Notes: a model not told the origin generated them from the letters alone. A stretch of 64,000 nucleotides of DNA from Planktothrix serta PCC 8927 (GCF_900010725.2 NZ_LR734877.1:509223-573222); one strand, 5' to 3'. Counted from the stretch's first letter, positions 28,111 through 36,986 are shown. Program-made: numbers and translations.

Positions 28111-28629
28111 ATGAAATCTAAACTGCTTGGTGGGTTATGCGCCCTAATCGCAGTTGGTACACAATTACCTGCTGTTGCTCAAAATCCGATTGGGGTACCT
28201 GTGGTTCCCTCTGACTTTGACTATAAATATCAACCCAAAGATCCTGATACCGGACGGGTTGATCCCCCTATCTATTACAGTTTACCCGATTTAGGGGTAC
28301 CCGATAGAACTTTACCTTCTGCCTTCAAATATCCGATTATCTATGAATTAGGGGTTGACAAAAGCATTACCAGTGATGCGGTAATTACCGATACGGTGTT
28401 TATCCCTAACTTACCTCCGATCCCCAATGGTATTACCTTAGATGATGTTCCCCGCATTCGGGCTGAATATACTCGCAAAGTGGAAGAATGGGGAGAAGCC
28501 ATTCAAGGATGTCTGGGTTTAAGTCCTTTACTGATCAAAACTGATACAGGCAACCCGATTTTAGTTCATCAACAACCGGCGGGAACAATTGTTCTCAACG
28601 CCAATAACATTTCTGTTTGTCCCAGATAA
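28111..28629 (+). CDS. Secreted protein of unknown function
   Basis: About 172 residues with a clear Sec signal peptide (MKSKLLGGLCALIAVGTQLPAVAQ). The mature part is rich in Pro, Asp and Tyr (VPSDFDYKYQPKDPDTGRVDPP), with two Cys that could form a disulfide (EAIQGCLGLS and NNISVCPR). GAGGAG touches an earlier ATG at 28102 but is well spaced for the ATG at 28111, so the latter is preferred. No family recognised; probably a cyanobacterial periplasmic or cell-surface protein. Confidence 0.7.
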   Translation: MKSKLLGGLCALIAVGTQLPAVAQNPIGVPVVPSDFDYKYQPKDPDTGRVDPPIYYSLPDLGVPDRTLPSAFKYPIIYELGVDKSITSDAVITDTVFIPNLPPIPNGITLDDVPRIRAEYTRKVEEWGEAIQGCLGLSPLLIKTDTGNPILVHQQPAGTIVLNANNISVCPR

Positions 28630-28858
28630 GCTAATTTAACCATCCTGGTTATCCTTTCACCTTCCTGTTAATGACGGGGAGGTGATTTTATTAGGGGAAG
28701 CCAAAGAAACCGGGTTTTTCAGCAAGAGAAGGTGCTTTGATTTCAACCCCTATAAAAACCCGGTTTCTCTATTCATCGTTAATTTCAGGTTTAGGGAAAA
28801 ATAAGAAACCGGGTTTTTCAGAAAATGGCACAATAATAATAGGGCAACAGGTGAAAGA

Positions 28859-29974
28859 ATGACAGAACTCGAACAAGTTGCGGAAGCCCTAGACCGTCAG
28901 GACTACCGCCAAGCGGCAAAACTGTTAAAACAACTGCAACAGCAAGCGCCGGACAATCCTTGGGTACAGTTATATGCTGGGCGTTGGTATGAAGGAACAG
29001 ATAAACTAGAAACCGCAGAAAAAGTTTATCGTAAATTATTAAAAGATGCCACTAACCCCAAAATTGTCGCTCAGGCGCGTCAAGGTTTACAACGCATTGA
29101 AACCCTGGAACAAAATCGACGTCAACAAGCCATTGTTGAAGCAAAAACTGATCCAACTAATACCGAACCCGGTGTTTTAATATTAGAACCTCTGGCTCCC
29201 GAACAAAAGCAAAATGCCGCCAAAACCCTCGCCCGAATGTTAAAAACCGATCCCTATACCGCTAGAATACAGTTACAAAGTCGGGGTTGGCGACTATATA
29301 AAACCGGGGAAATCGGAGAATTAAAAGTTTATGGTCAAGAAATGTTAGAAGCAGGAATTCCTGTATTTTGGGTGTCGTTAACCGATATTCAAAAGCTTCA
29401 TGTATTCCGAGTAAAATCAATTCAATCCCTATCCCCACAACCGACTATTATTTGTCAAAATGAACAGGATCAATTAGGCTCGATGACGTTTAATTGGCAA
29501 GAAGTTAGCCAACGGGTTGAGGGATTATTACCCTTATTTATGGAAATGTTAGATTATGATCCGCGTCGGCCCAAATCAGAGCGATTTCGGCATAAAGAAA
29601 TGACTCAAGATTATGCTCAAATTTTGGATTTACATTTACCACGACGAGGTTGTATTTTAAGGTTTTGTGATCAGAGTTATGACTTTCAAGAAGGGATTGA
29701 TTTTAGTCAATTTTCGAGTGAAACTAGCGGACTTCCAACCCGTCAAAATACAAATCGGATGAATTGGAATCTGTTAATAGAACAGTTTAACCTTTATTTA
29801 ACTCACGCTCAACTCTGGTCAGAGTTTACACCTTTTGCAGAAACAACCTTAGATTATACTCAACTTTTGGGCCGGATTAAACCTTATATTGATTTATCTC
29901 GAAAATCAGAAAGCATTTGGGATAATGCGTTTCAACTCTATAGCGGGTTGGTATTTTTTAAACAAGCAAAATAA
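28859..29974 (+). CDS. TPR-repeat protein, cyanobacterial, function unknown
   Basis: A 371-residue soluble protein. Residues 1-85 are tetratricopeptide-like helices (ALDRQDYRQAAKLLKQLQQQAPDNPWVQLYAGRWYEG...), a protein-binding scaffold. The central part (LARMLKTDPYTARIQLQSRGWRLYKTGEIGEL...EMLEAGIPVFWVS) is conserved in cyanobacteria but has no assigned activity. Repeats of the AGAAACC/GGTTTCT family flank the gene on both sides, and one at the 3' end could terminate transcription. Confidence 0.7.
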   Translation: MTELEQVAEALDRQDYRQAAKLLKQLQQQAPDNPWVQLYAGRWYEGTDKLETAEKVYRKLLKDATNPKIVAQARQGLQRIETLEQNRRQQAIVEAKTDPTNTEPGVLILEPLAPEQKQNAAKTLARMLKTDPYTARIQLQSRGWRLYKTGEIGELKVYGQEMLEAGIPVFWVSLTDIQKLHVFRVKSIQSLSPQPTIICQNEQDQLGSMTFNWQEVSQRVEGLLPLFMEMLDYDPRRPKSERFRHKEMTQDYAQILDLHLPRRGCILRFCDQSYDFQEGIDFSQFSSETSGLPTRQNTNRMNWNLLIEQFNLYLTHAQLWSEFTPFAETTLDYTQLLGRIKPYIDLSRKSESIWDNAFQLYSGLVFFKQAK

Positions 29975-30003
29975 AAACCGGATTTCTTCAAGAAACCCGG
30001 TTT
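29975..30003 (+). terminator. Inverted repeat after the TPR gene
   Basis: Fourteen-base arms AAACCGGATTTCTT and AAGAAACCCGGTTT (one mismatch) lie just after the TAA at 29972-29974. It is built from the dispersed AGAAACC..GGTTTCT palindrome and may act as a bidirectional terminator between convergent genes. Confidence 0.5.
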
Positions 30004-30025
30004 ATAATTAACTTTTAACCATTAA

Positions 30026-30253
30026 TTAGAGTTGAGAATTAACATCATCAGAATGGGTTGTATCTCTGAAATCCCGACGTCCTTCCCCTCTGTCGGGTTG
30101 ATAAGGGCCATTGAGTCGAGTTCGGGCGGAAAGTAATTGTTGGCCATTAACAATATCGGATAATTGATTAGTGGAAAAATTAACCGCTAAAGCGTTAGTT
30201 GTAAGACCAACCGATAAACAAACTGATAAAATTAAAGATGTATAGATTTGCAT
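30026..30253 (-). CDS. PatX-like secreted precursor with RGEGR motif
   Basis: Seventy-five residues from the ATG at 30251-30253 (an earlier in-frame ATG at 30289 would add 12 polar residues ahead of the signal peptide). A Sec signal peptide (MQIYTSLILSVCLSVGLTTNALA) is followed by a polar region and, 23 residues from the end, DRGEGRRDF. PatX proteins of filamentous cyanobacteria have this layout: signal peptide, short polar stretch, then RG(S/T)GR near the C-terminus, the precursor of the peptide that inhibits HetR. Here Glu replaces Ser/Thr. The match of architecture and motif is strong; function in an organism without heterocysts is open. Confidence 0.6.
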   Translation of the reverse strand: MQIYTSLILSVCLSVGLTTNALAVNFSTNQLSDIVNGQQLLSARTRLNGPYQPDRGEGRRDFRDTTHSDDVNSQL

Positions 30254-30289
30254 AATAAAGTGTCCGTGTGAGTCTGTCCACTTCTTCAT

Positions 30290-30597
30290 ACAAACTATTA
30301 CTCTTTAAATCAGGATTAGTTGGAAAAAGTTTTTCACCCCTCCTGATAAAATCCGGCTATTAACCCTCTTTTATAAGGTTTAAAAACACTAACCAAAACC
30401 CAGAAACCGGGTTTCTAACCCTGAGATAGCAATCCTAAATAGGTTGTAATATTTTATCGTAGGGGTTGGGTCTCCCAACCCTCTTTGCGCCTGGGTTGGG
30501 AGACCCAACCCCTACAGGTTGTGATCACAAATCCTACACGGATTGCTATATATAGGCTGAAATCAATTAACTTTCAGAAACCCGGTTTCTAATGGGA
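30290..30597. other. Repeat-rich intergenic region
   Basis: Contains palindromes AGAAACCGGGTTTCT (30402-30416) and AGAAACCCGGTTTCT (30576-30590) and a long perfect inverted repeat (arms at 30459-30481 and 30493-30515). It has no gene. It includes the promoter space for the PatX-like gene. Confidence 0.7.
30459..30515. repeat. 23-bp perfect inverted repeat with 11-bp loop
   Basis: The left arm begins GTAGGGGTTGGGTCTCCC; the right arm ends GACCCAACCCCTAC. The arms are themselves internally palindromic (GGTTGGGTCTCCCAACC), so alternative hairpins are possible. It is probably a dispersed genomic repeat. Confidence 0.85.
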
Positions 30598-32379
30598 TTA
30601 AAATGCTTCTACAATTAACCAATGACCAGAGACGTTTAAACGTGCGTAAACCGTTAGGAGGGAAGCCGTAGAAATCTTTTGTAATTGTTGGTTAATTTCT
30701 GGATGTAGCGTTACTAATCTCCAGGTTTGACCCGTTAACTTCCCTTCCGTTAAAGTGAGGGTATAGTCTTGATGACCCTGACGTTGAAAAATACCCGAAA
30801 AAAGCTGACTATCTTTTGAAGGATGGGGAGAAATTGCAGATGCAGGACAATTAGCATCAGGAGGATAAAATTCGGGATGATCTAAATAATAATATTGCCA
30901 GTTTAACCAATCGGGATGATCAGGAGGTAAATTAAATAAAGGAATAATAGCTTGAGGAGCAATTTTATCAGTTAACAAGGCATTTTGTAAGATTTTAACA
31001 GATAATTCATGGGGTTTTATTCCTTGTTCAATACATAAGGCTGCTGCCATTCCTGCTGCTTGTCCTATTCCTAAGACAACAGGTTGTAAACGAGTTGCAC
31101 CGTTAGCAAGATGGGAAACAGAAATATTTTTTTCACAGACTAATAAATTATCAACACTAACAGGAATTAAGGCGCGATAGGGAATAGTAAAGGGTGTTCC
31201 TGTCCAACGTCCTCCCCAACGTAAACTTTTAGGTTGTACGGGTAATCCAAAAGTGGTATAATGATGATCGTTAGCATAATTTCCAATAGCGATCGCTTCA
31301 CATTCTCCTATTTCATTTATGGGTAATAAAGCCGTAAAACCCTGTTTAATCGGTAAAATATCCTGTTCCCGAATTGTAGTTAATCCTTGAACTCGACGAC
31401 TTTCTCGATAATAAGGATGTAAGGCAAAAGCCGATAAAATAGTCGAATCTGTATTAAAATTCGGTCGATTTTCTATTGGGAAACTTCCCGTTGCTAACCC
31501 ATAGCGTTGTCCGAGTTGTTGTTGAATAAACCGGGCAAAACTTTGACTATGCCAAAAACTTTCTTGCCAAAATTGTAACCGTTCAGAATCTGAACCAATT
31601 AAACGATCTAAATTTTGATCATAATCATTTCCCTGAAGTGGCCAGTTAATCATAAACCGTTGACCGGGAAGTCTACCATAGTTGATAAATGATTCTATAT
31701 CGTAATTTTTCCAAGCATTAATAAATAATTCTGGGGTATCAATAGCAGGGGCGGGAATTTCCGGGGCGATTTGATCTTTTCCAAAATCTTGCATGATAAA
31801 AACCCAGGTTGGAGCTTGCACTGGGGTTGTTTTAATAAAGGAAAATTCATCAATGGGAGCGCTGGGTTCTTGCCATTCGGCTTGTAATTCCCATCCCCAA
31901 CGATAGGGGATTTCTGCTAATTCCAAAACATCGCCTAATTCCGTTGCATCTAATATAATTTTAGCACAAATTGTACAGGAATCAAATCTAACTTCTGTAA
32001 TAGAATTCCCTTGTTTTACCACTCCTAAAGGTTGTTGTCCTGAAATCCATAATAAATTCGGTTCGGCTTTCACCCAATCTGCAAAAATATTCGCTCCAAT
32101 TTGGGGATGATAAGTAAAGAAACTCACCCAAGCATTATCTAAACCTTCGGGTTGACGTTGGTTTAATTCTCGTAAAAAAGCCCCCCAAATTCCCGTTTGA
32201 AACGCGACTAATTCATTGCCATCTGGTGCAGGAACGCCCCCAGAGGTTAACATTCCCCCTAACATGGGCCATTGACTAACTAAAATGGTCTTCGCCCCAC
32301 GACGGGCGGCTTGTAATGCAGCCGCAGTTCCCCCGGTTCCGCCTCCAACCACTAAAACATCGGCTTGTAATTGATTCAT
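30598..32379 (-). CDS. FAD-dependent oxidoreductase (FAD_oxidored family)
   Basis: A 593-residue flavoprotein. The N-terminal dinucleotide-binding motif is VLVVGGGTGGTAAALQAARRG, followed by SQWPMLGGMLTSGGVPAPDG typical of the FAD-dependent PF12831 family, and ILDATELGDVLELA. Near the C-terminal side, NLLVCEKNISVSHLANGATRLQPVVLGIGQAAGMAAALC is the second FAD-contact region. The substrate is unknown; relatives include enzymes of uncertain role often annotated as xanthan lyase-like. No signal peptide. Monocistronic. Confidence 0.85.
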   Translation of the reverse strand: MNQLQADVLVVGGGTGGTAAALQAARRGAKTILVSQWPMLGGMLTSGGVPAPDGNELVAFQTGIWGAFLRELNQRQPEGLDNAWVSFFTYHPQIGANIFADWVKAEPNLLWISGQQPLGVVKQGNSITEVRFDSCTICAKIILDATELGDVLELAEIPYRWGWELQAEWQEPSAPIDEFSFIKTTPVQAPTWVFIMQDFGKDQIAPEIPAPAIDTPELFINAWKNYDIESFINYGRLPGQRFMINWPLQGNDYDQNLDRLIGSDSERLQFWQESFWHSQSFARFIQQQLGQRYGLATGSFPIENRPNFNTDSTILSAFALHPYYRESRRVQGLTTIREQDILPIKQGFTALLPINEIGECEAIAIGNYANDHHYTTFGLPVQPKSLRWGGRWTGTPFTIPYRALIPVSVDNLLVCEKNISVSHLANGATRLQPVVLGIGQAAGMAAALCIEQGIKPHELSVKILQNALLTDKIAPQAIIPLFNLPPDHPDWLNWQYYYLDHPEFYPPDANCPASAISPHPSKDSQLFSGIFQRQGHQDYTLTLTEGKLTGQTWRLVTLHPEINQQLQKISTASLLTVYARLNVSGHWLIVEAF

Positions 32380-32457
32380 GACGAGTTTGTAAACTAAAAA
32401 ACGATCTAAAAATTATCGGTTAAAATTAGGTTTAGTGTCAGGGTGATTTGTTAATTT

Positions 32458-32649
32458 TCGTAGTAAGCCCTTCAGGGCTTAAAACTAATTCTCGTAGTAA
32501 GCCCTTCAGGGCTTAAAACTAATTCTCGTAGTAAGCCCTTCAGGGCTTAAAACTAATTCTTGTAGTAAGCCCTGAAGGGCTTACTACTTTCGGAGAAAAG
32601 CCCTGAAGGGCTTACTACTTTCGGAGAAAAGCCCTGAAGGGCTTACTAC
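32458..32649. repeat. Symmetrical block of tandem palindromic repeats
   Basis: Three 34-bp units containing GTAGTAAGCCCTTCAGGGCT are followed by three inverted units (AGCCCTGAAGGGCTTACTAC) at about 31-bp spacing, so the whole block is nearly self-complementary. It lies directly upstream of the polysaccharide-export gene, whose ATG is 18 bp beyond, and would form large hairpins if transcribed. Confidence 0.9.
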
Positions 32650-32667
32650 GCATGATATTTGGATTCT

Positions 32668-34197
32668 ATGACAAAAATTCTATTCTTAAAACCTAAATTA
32701 ACCCTGGGCGTTTCCCTGACCGTTGCGGTCATCCTGGGACATCTATCAACCGCCCAGGCTCAATGGCCACCGACCGAACCCATAGCGGTTCCGTCATCAA
32801 CAATAAATCCTGCGGTTGAAGACAACCAAGGTTATACATTAGGGCCAGGAGATCTTTTACAACTGGATATTTTTAATGTTCCTGAATATAGTGGTAATAA
32901 TGGTCAACATCAAGTCTCCATTGATGGTTCGATAAATTTACCTTTAATTGGCAATATTTCAGTTCAGGGTATGACCTTAGACCAAGTAACGGCTATTGTT
33001 CAACAACGCTATGGGGAATATTTACAACGACCCCTGTTAACCCTGCAATTAGTCGCTGCTCGTCCTCTACAAATTGCTGTCACCGGAGAAGTTCAACGTC
33101 CGGGGTCTTATATGTTGTCCGCAACTTCCTCCACAAACAATTCCTTGGCTACCCCAGAAGTTCAGGGGGGGAGGGGTCGTTTACCAACGATTACCCGTGT
33201 TTTGCAAATGGCGGGGGGAATTACCCCTTCGGCGGATGTCCGACAGGTGAAAATTCGTCGTTCTCAGGGAAATGCAGGGGAAAAAATTCTGAATTTGGAT
33301 TTGTGGGAATTGATGCAAACGGGGGATTTACGCCAGGATATTACCTTGCGCGATGGCGACACAATTTATATTCCCACAGCCACAGAACACAACGCGCTGG
33401 AATCTTCCCAATTAGTAACGGCTAATTTTGCGAGTAATAATAATCAACCAATTAATGTGGCGGTTGTTGGGGCTGTTAATCGCCCTGGAACCCATACCTT
33501 AAGGTTAGAACCTATTCCCCAAGTTACCCCAGAACCGGGTCAATTAACTGAAGGTGTTGTTTCAACGGCCAGTGGGGGAATATTAACCGTAACACAAGCT
33601 TTGAAAGTGGCGGGGGGAATTACTTCTCAAGCGGATATCCGTAATATTCAGGTGCGACGGCTGACCCGCACGGGAACAGAACAACAGATTACAGTGGATT
33701 TATGGAAACTTTTACAGGAAGGAGATGTCACTCAAGATGCCATGTTACAACAGGGAGATACGATTATTGTGCCAACGGCGACAGCGACTGAAACAGAAGA
33801 AAATGCAGAAGTAGCCGCCGCGAGTTTTTCTCCCGATAAGCTAAAAATTAGTATTGTGGGTGAAGTGGTAGCTCCAGGTGCGAAAAGCGTTGCTCCGAAT
33901 ACATCCTTGAATCAAGCACTGGTGGAGGCGGGAGGATTGAATGAATCTCGTGCTAATAAGAAAGAGGTGGAGTTAATTCGCTTACATCCTAATGGGACGG
34001 TTTCTCGACGACCAATTCCGATTAATTTATCGGCGGAAGTTAACGAAGAAACGAATCCCAAGCTTAGAAATAATGATGTTATTGTCGTCGGTCGGTCGGG
34101 GGGGGCTTCCTTCCGAGATGGTTTAGGGACGGTGTTAAATTCCTTAAGTCCGATTAACAATTTCTTGGGATTATTTCGGTTTGTTAATATTTTTTAA
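32668..34197 (+). CDS. Polysaccharide export protein (Wza/OPX family, SLBB domains)
   Basis: About 509 residues. A signal peptide (LTLGVSLTVAVILGHLSTAQA) precedes the Poly_export domain (YTLGPGDLLQLDIFNVPEYSG...VSIDGSINLPLIGNISVQGMT, about 55-135). Three SLBB domains follow (IAVTGEVQRPGSYML; VAVVGAVNRPGTHTL; ISIVGEVVAPGAKSV). Such outer-membrane proteins export capsule or exopolysaccharide together with a tyrosine autokinase, which is the next gene. The ATG at 32668 is chosen over an in-frame TTG at 32659 because it starts the signal peptide. Confidence 0.92.
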   Translation: MTKILFLKPKLTLGVSLTVAVILGHLSTAQAQWPPTEPIAVPSSTINPAVEDNQGYTLGPGDLLQLDIFNVPEYSGNNGQHQVSIDGSINLPLIGNISVQGMTLDQVTAIVQQRYGEYLQRPLLTLQLVAARPLQIAVTGEVQRPGSYMLSATSSTNNSLATPEVQGGRGRLPTITRVLQMAGGITPSADVRQVKIRRSQGNAGEKILNLDLWELMQTGDLRQDITLRDGDTIYIPTATEHNALESSQLVTANFASNNNQPINVAVVGAVNRPGTHTLRLEPIPQVTPEPGQLTEGVVSTASGGILTVTQALKVAGGITSQADIRNIQVRRLTRTGTEQQITVDLWKLLQEGDVTQDAMLQQGDTIIVPTATATETEENAEVAAASFSPDKLKISIVGEVVAPGAKSVAPNTSLNQALVEAGGLNESRANKKEVELIRLHPNGTVSRRPIPINLSAEVNEETNPKLRNNDVIVVGRSGGASFRDGLGTVLNSLSPINNFLGLFRFVNIF

Positions 34198-34201
34198 TAG
34201 G

Positions 34202-34220
34202 AGAGGGAACAGGGAACAGG
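34202..34220. repeat. Short GGGAACA heptad repeat
   Basis: GAGGGAACAGGGAACAGG lies just after the export-protein stop; it is a two-unit member of the TTCCCTG/CAGGGAA heptad family. Confidence 0.6.
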
Positions 34221-34333
34221 AATAAAAAAATCAGTGTTTTAGCTCGACTGTTATAACTGAGGATAGAGATGATGGTTGATTAGTGTTCTGCATTTACAAA
34301 ACTTAAATTGTTGAAATTACCCCCAAAATTAAT

Positions 34334-36604
34334 ATGAAAACTAGGAAATTATCTCGGTTATCTGCTGGTCACTCTCTAAATAAACCTCTGTATTCTGTAG
34401 AAAGAATTCCTTCCGGGAGTCCTTTATATTATGATGCGGATTTATATCCTTTGGAATATAATCAGGGAGAAAAATCTAATTTTTTGCAGGTGTTATGGAA
34501 ACGAGCTATTGCTGTTTTAGGGGTGACAACAGCCGTTACTGCGGGAGTTTATCTGTGGACAATTAATCAGACTCCTGAATATAAAGGGTCGTTTCAAATT
34601 TTAGTTGAATCTCAGCCTCAACTTGAACCTCAAGCGTCTAATTTAGAAGGGAAGCCAGATTTAGATTATTATTCTCAAGTTGAAATTTTACAAAGTCCTA
34701 AATTATTGTCAGGAATTCTTAAAGCAATTCAAACCCGCTATCCTGAAGTTACTTATGATTCTCTATTTAATAAAACCACAGGACAAACCTTTCTTAAAAA
34801 TGATATTCTCTCGATTAAACCGTTAAAAGAGACTCGAATTGTAGAGGTGAGTTATCAAGATTCTGAACCTCAGAAAGTGCAATTTGTTTTAGAAAAACTA
34901 GCAGAAGGCTATTTAAAATATAGTATTCCTGAAGATAACAAAGCCCAAGAGCGTGAACAACAATTCAAGCTAATTCAAGAGCAAATTGCCAGTTTAGAGG
35001 AAAAACTTCCCCCAATTAAACAAGAAATTCAAAAACTACAACAACAATATAACTTTATTGATCCGCAACTGCAAACTCAATATTTAGCTCAACAAAATAG
35101 TCAAATACAATCCCAAAAGTTAGAAACTAAAGCTCAACTTCAACAACAAGAATCTCAATATCAAACCTTACAAAAACAGTTAGGATTAAAACCCGAAGAG
35201 GCGTTACTCGCATCCGCCTTAAGTCAGTCTCCCCAATATCAAAGTTTACTACAAGAGTTATTACAATTAGAGACAAAAATTGCGATTGAATCTGCCCGTT
35301 TTAAAGGGACTGCTCCTCAAATTCAAGTGTTATTAGATCAGCGATCGCAATTATTGCCTTTATTAGAAGAGGAAGCGAAACGGATTTTAGGAAAAAATTC
35401 TAATCAAGTTGATCCTAATATTATCCGGTTTCAAGATTCTATTAGAATGGAACTCATCCAGCAGTTAGTGATGACTGCTAATAATATTGAGATGTTGAAG
35501 GTTAGAAATGAAGTTTTAGAAAAAGCCACTCAAGAATTTAACCAATATTCCCAAGTTTTCCCGGTGGTTTTTAGTCGTTATAACGATTTACAACAACAGT
35601 TAAAAACTACCAATACTCAACTGACAGAACTCACGAATAAACGCCAAGCGATGCAATTAGAAGTCGTTCCCAAAACGAAATCGGAACCCTGGGAATTGAT
35701 TGCACCTCCTCGCATTCCCAGTCAAATGAATGGAGAATTAATGGCGGTTTCTCCGAATGTTCCTTTGAATTTAGCATTAGGAGGATTAGCCGGATTATTT
35801 TTAGGGGTAATTACCGCTCAAATTCTGGAAAGGTTGAATACTGTTTATCGCACAACTCATGAAGTAACTGATAGTATTAGTTTACCGTTATTAGGGGTAA
35901 TTCCTGCTAGTAATGAAGCATTAATCCTTCCGGGTTCTATTGCTCCTACTATCGATATTTCTAATATCACCTATCCCGCTTGTAGCCCATTCCAAGAGGC
36001 ATTCCGAGCGTTAAATGCAAATTTACGTCTACTCAATCCTGAAGGTTCTGTGCGTTCCTGTGTGATTACTTCTGCAACTCCAGCCGATGGAAAATCAACG
36101 ATTGCGATGAATTTAGCCCAAGGAGCCGCTGCAATGGGTCAACGGGTTTTATTAGTCGATGCTGACTTGCGTTGTCCTCGAATTCATACCATGTTAGAGG
36201 TGAAAAATCAACAAGGTTTAACTAATATTATTACGGAAAAATTAGAGTTTCAAACGGTTATTCAACAGGTTCCCTATGACGAGAATTTATATGTGTTAAC
36301 CGCCGGAGAATATTATCCAGATCCGACTCGGTTATTATCCTCAAAACCTATGCAAGAGTTAATGAAACAATTGCAGGAATCCTTCGATTTAATTATCTAC
36401 GATACCGCCCCGGTTTTAGGGTTAGCTGATGCTAATTTATTGGCTCCTTATACTGATGGGTTAATGATGGTTGTAGGTTTAGGAAAAACCGACCGAGAAG
36501 CCTTTAGTTTAGCTCTGCGGGAAATTAACACCGCCGGGGTTCCCGTGTTAGGAATGGTTGCTAATGGGGATAAACAAGAAACCCATTATTATCGGGATTA
36601 TTAA
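34334..36604 (+). CDS. Polysaccharide biosynthesis tyrosine autokinase (Wzc-like)
   Basis: A 756-residue inner-membrane protein. A Wzz-type chain-length domain with TM1 at about 57-78 (AIAVLGVTTAVTAGVYLW) is followed by a long coiled-coil (210-460) and TM2 near 480-500 (NLALGGLAGLFLGVITAQIL). The cytoplasmic BY-kinase has Walker A TSATPADGKST (about 579-589), Walker A' VLLVDADLR, and Walker B LIIYDTAPVLGLADA. A Tyr-containing tail (ETHYYRDY) is the likely autophosphorylation cluster. It pairs with the Wza-like gene 136 bp upstream for export of an extracellular polysaccharide; glycosyltransferase genes are not adjacent. Confidence 0.94.
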   Translation: MKTRKLSRLSAGHSLNKPLYSVERIPSGSPLYYDADLYPLEYNQGEKSNFLQVLWKRAIAVLGVTTAVTAGVYLWTINQTPEYKGSFQILVESQPQLEPQASNLEGKPDLDYYSQVEILQSPKLLSGILKAIQTRYPEVTYDSLFNKTTGQTFLKNDILSIKPLKETRIVEVSYQDSEPQKVQFVLEKLAEGYLKYSIPEDNKAQEREQQFKLIQEQIASLEEKLPPIKQEIQKLQQQYNFIDPQLQTQYLAQQNSQIQSQKLETKAQLQQQESQYQTLQKQLGLKPEEALLASALSQSPQYQSLLQELLQLETKIAIESARFKGTAPQIQVLLDQRSQLLPLLEEEAKRILGKNSNQVDPNIIRFQDSIRMELIQQLVMTANNIEMLKVRNEVLEKATQEFNQYSQVFPVVFSRYNDLQQQLKTTNTQLTELTNKRQAMQLEVVPKTKSEPWELIAPPRIPSQMNGELMAVSPNVPLNLALGGLAGLFLGVITAQILERLNTVYRTTHEVTDSISLPLLGVIPASNEALILPGSIAPTIDISNITYPACSPFQEAFRALNANLRLLNPEGSVRSCVITSATPADGKSTIAMNLAQGAAAMGQRVLLVDADLRCPRIHTMLEVKNQQGLTNIITEKLEFQTVIQQVPYDENLYVLTAGEYYPDPTRLLSSKPMQELMKQLQESFDLIIYDTAPVLGLADANLLAPYTDGLMMVVGLGKTDREAFSLALREINTAGVPVLGMVANGDKQETHYYRDY

Positions 36605-36678
36605 GTAGAATTTTGATTCCATAGGTATTGTTCATAGTTGGGGGAACGGTCATCTTCGGTTCTCAGCCGCAAAAAGTG
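36601..36678 (-). pseudogene. Fragment of a primase-helicase gene, outside the present element
   Basis: The last 25 codons of a short minus-strand frame (HFLRLRTEDDRSPNYEQYL) align with HFVGLRVRTEDDDGLPNYEQYL of the intact primase at 38224. It lies left of the element's left repeat, directly against the kinase stop codon. It is best explained as a leftover from an earlier related integration at the same site. Confidence 0.65.
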
Positions 36679-36729
36679 TAGCAAACGTGGAGTAAATTCT
36701 CCTACACTTTTGCTACACTTTTGCGAATC

Positions 36730-36756
36730 CTGAAAGGCTTGATATGGAACGGGTGT
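36730..36756. repeat. Extra partial copy of the attachment-site repeat
   Basis: CTGAAAGGCTTGATAT followed by GGAACGGGTGT matches 27 bases of the attachment repeats with one mismatch, then departs into TAGACATT. It sits between the primase fragment and the left repeat and looks like a scar of another integration or a recombined site. Confidence 0.7.
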
Positions 36757-36767
36757 AGACATTTTGG

Positions 36768-36857
36768 AGACATTAAAAATCAAAAATAGGGTCTGAAAGG
36801 CTTGATATTGAACGGGTGTGGAGGGACTCGAACCCCCGACAGACGACTTAGAAGGTC
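36768..36857 (-). repeat. Left attachment repeat (attL) with 44-bp tRNA-Arg 3' fragment
   Basis: Ninety bases identical to 46827-46916 except one (T/G at 36791/46850). Positions 36814-36857 equal the 3' 44 bases of tRNA-Arg; after 36857 the match ends, so this copy lacks the anticodon 5' side, D arm and 5' acceptor strand and cannot make a tRNA. Confidence 0.93.
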
Positions 36858-36906
36858 ATAGCTCATAAATGGCTGTATTTCCTACTGGGTAAACTTATTA
36901 AGCTTG

Positions 36907-36985
36907 ACTCTATCTACTGGTTTTTGACATCCGTAGACATTGCGTAGACAATTGAGGCTAGATAGAGTTGTGACCTGAGTAGACA
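36907..36985. promoter_or_regulatory. Left-arm repeats upstream of the integrase gene
   Basis: GTAGACA occurs at 36933-36939 and 36944-36950 (11 bp apart) and again at 36979-36985, just before the integrase ATG. A 10-bp inverted repeat ACTCTATCTA (36907-36916) / TAGATAGAGT (36959-36968) flanks the first pair. These have the layout of arm-type integrase sites and of an operator controlling int. Confidence 0.6.
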
Positions 36986-36986
36986 A

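Noticed and set aside
36601..36783. A 60-residue minus-strand gene after the tyrosine autokinase
   Set aside because: Only its last 25 codons resemble a protein (primase); the first part is attachment-site repeat DNA, so it is a remnant.
36814..36857. Sequence identical to part of a tRNA-Arg
   Set aside because: Only the 3' 44 bases are present; no D arm or 5' acceptor strand, so it is an attachment-site duplicate, not a gene.
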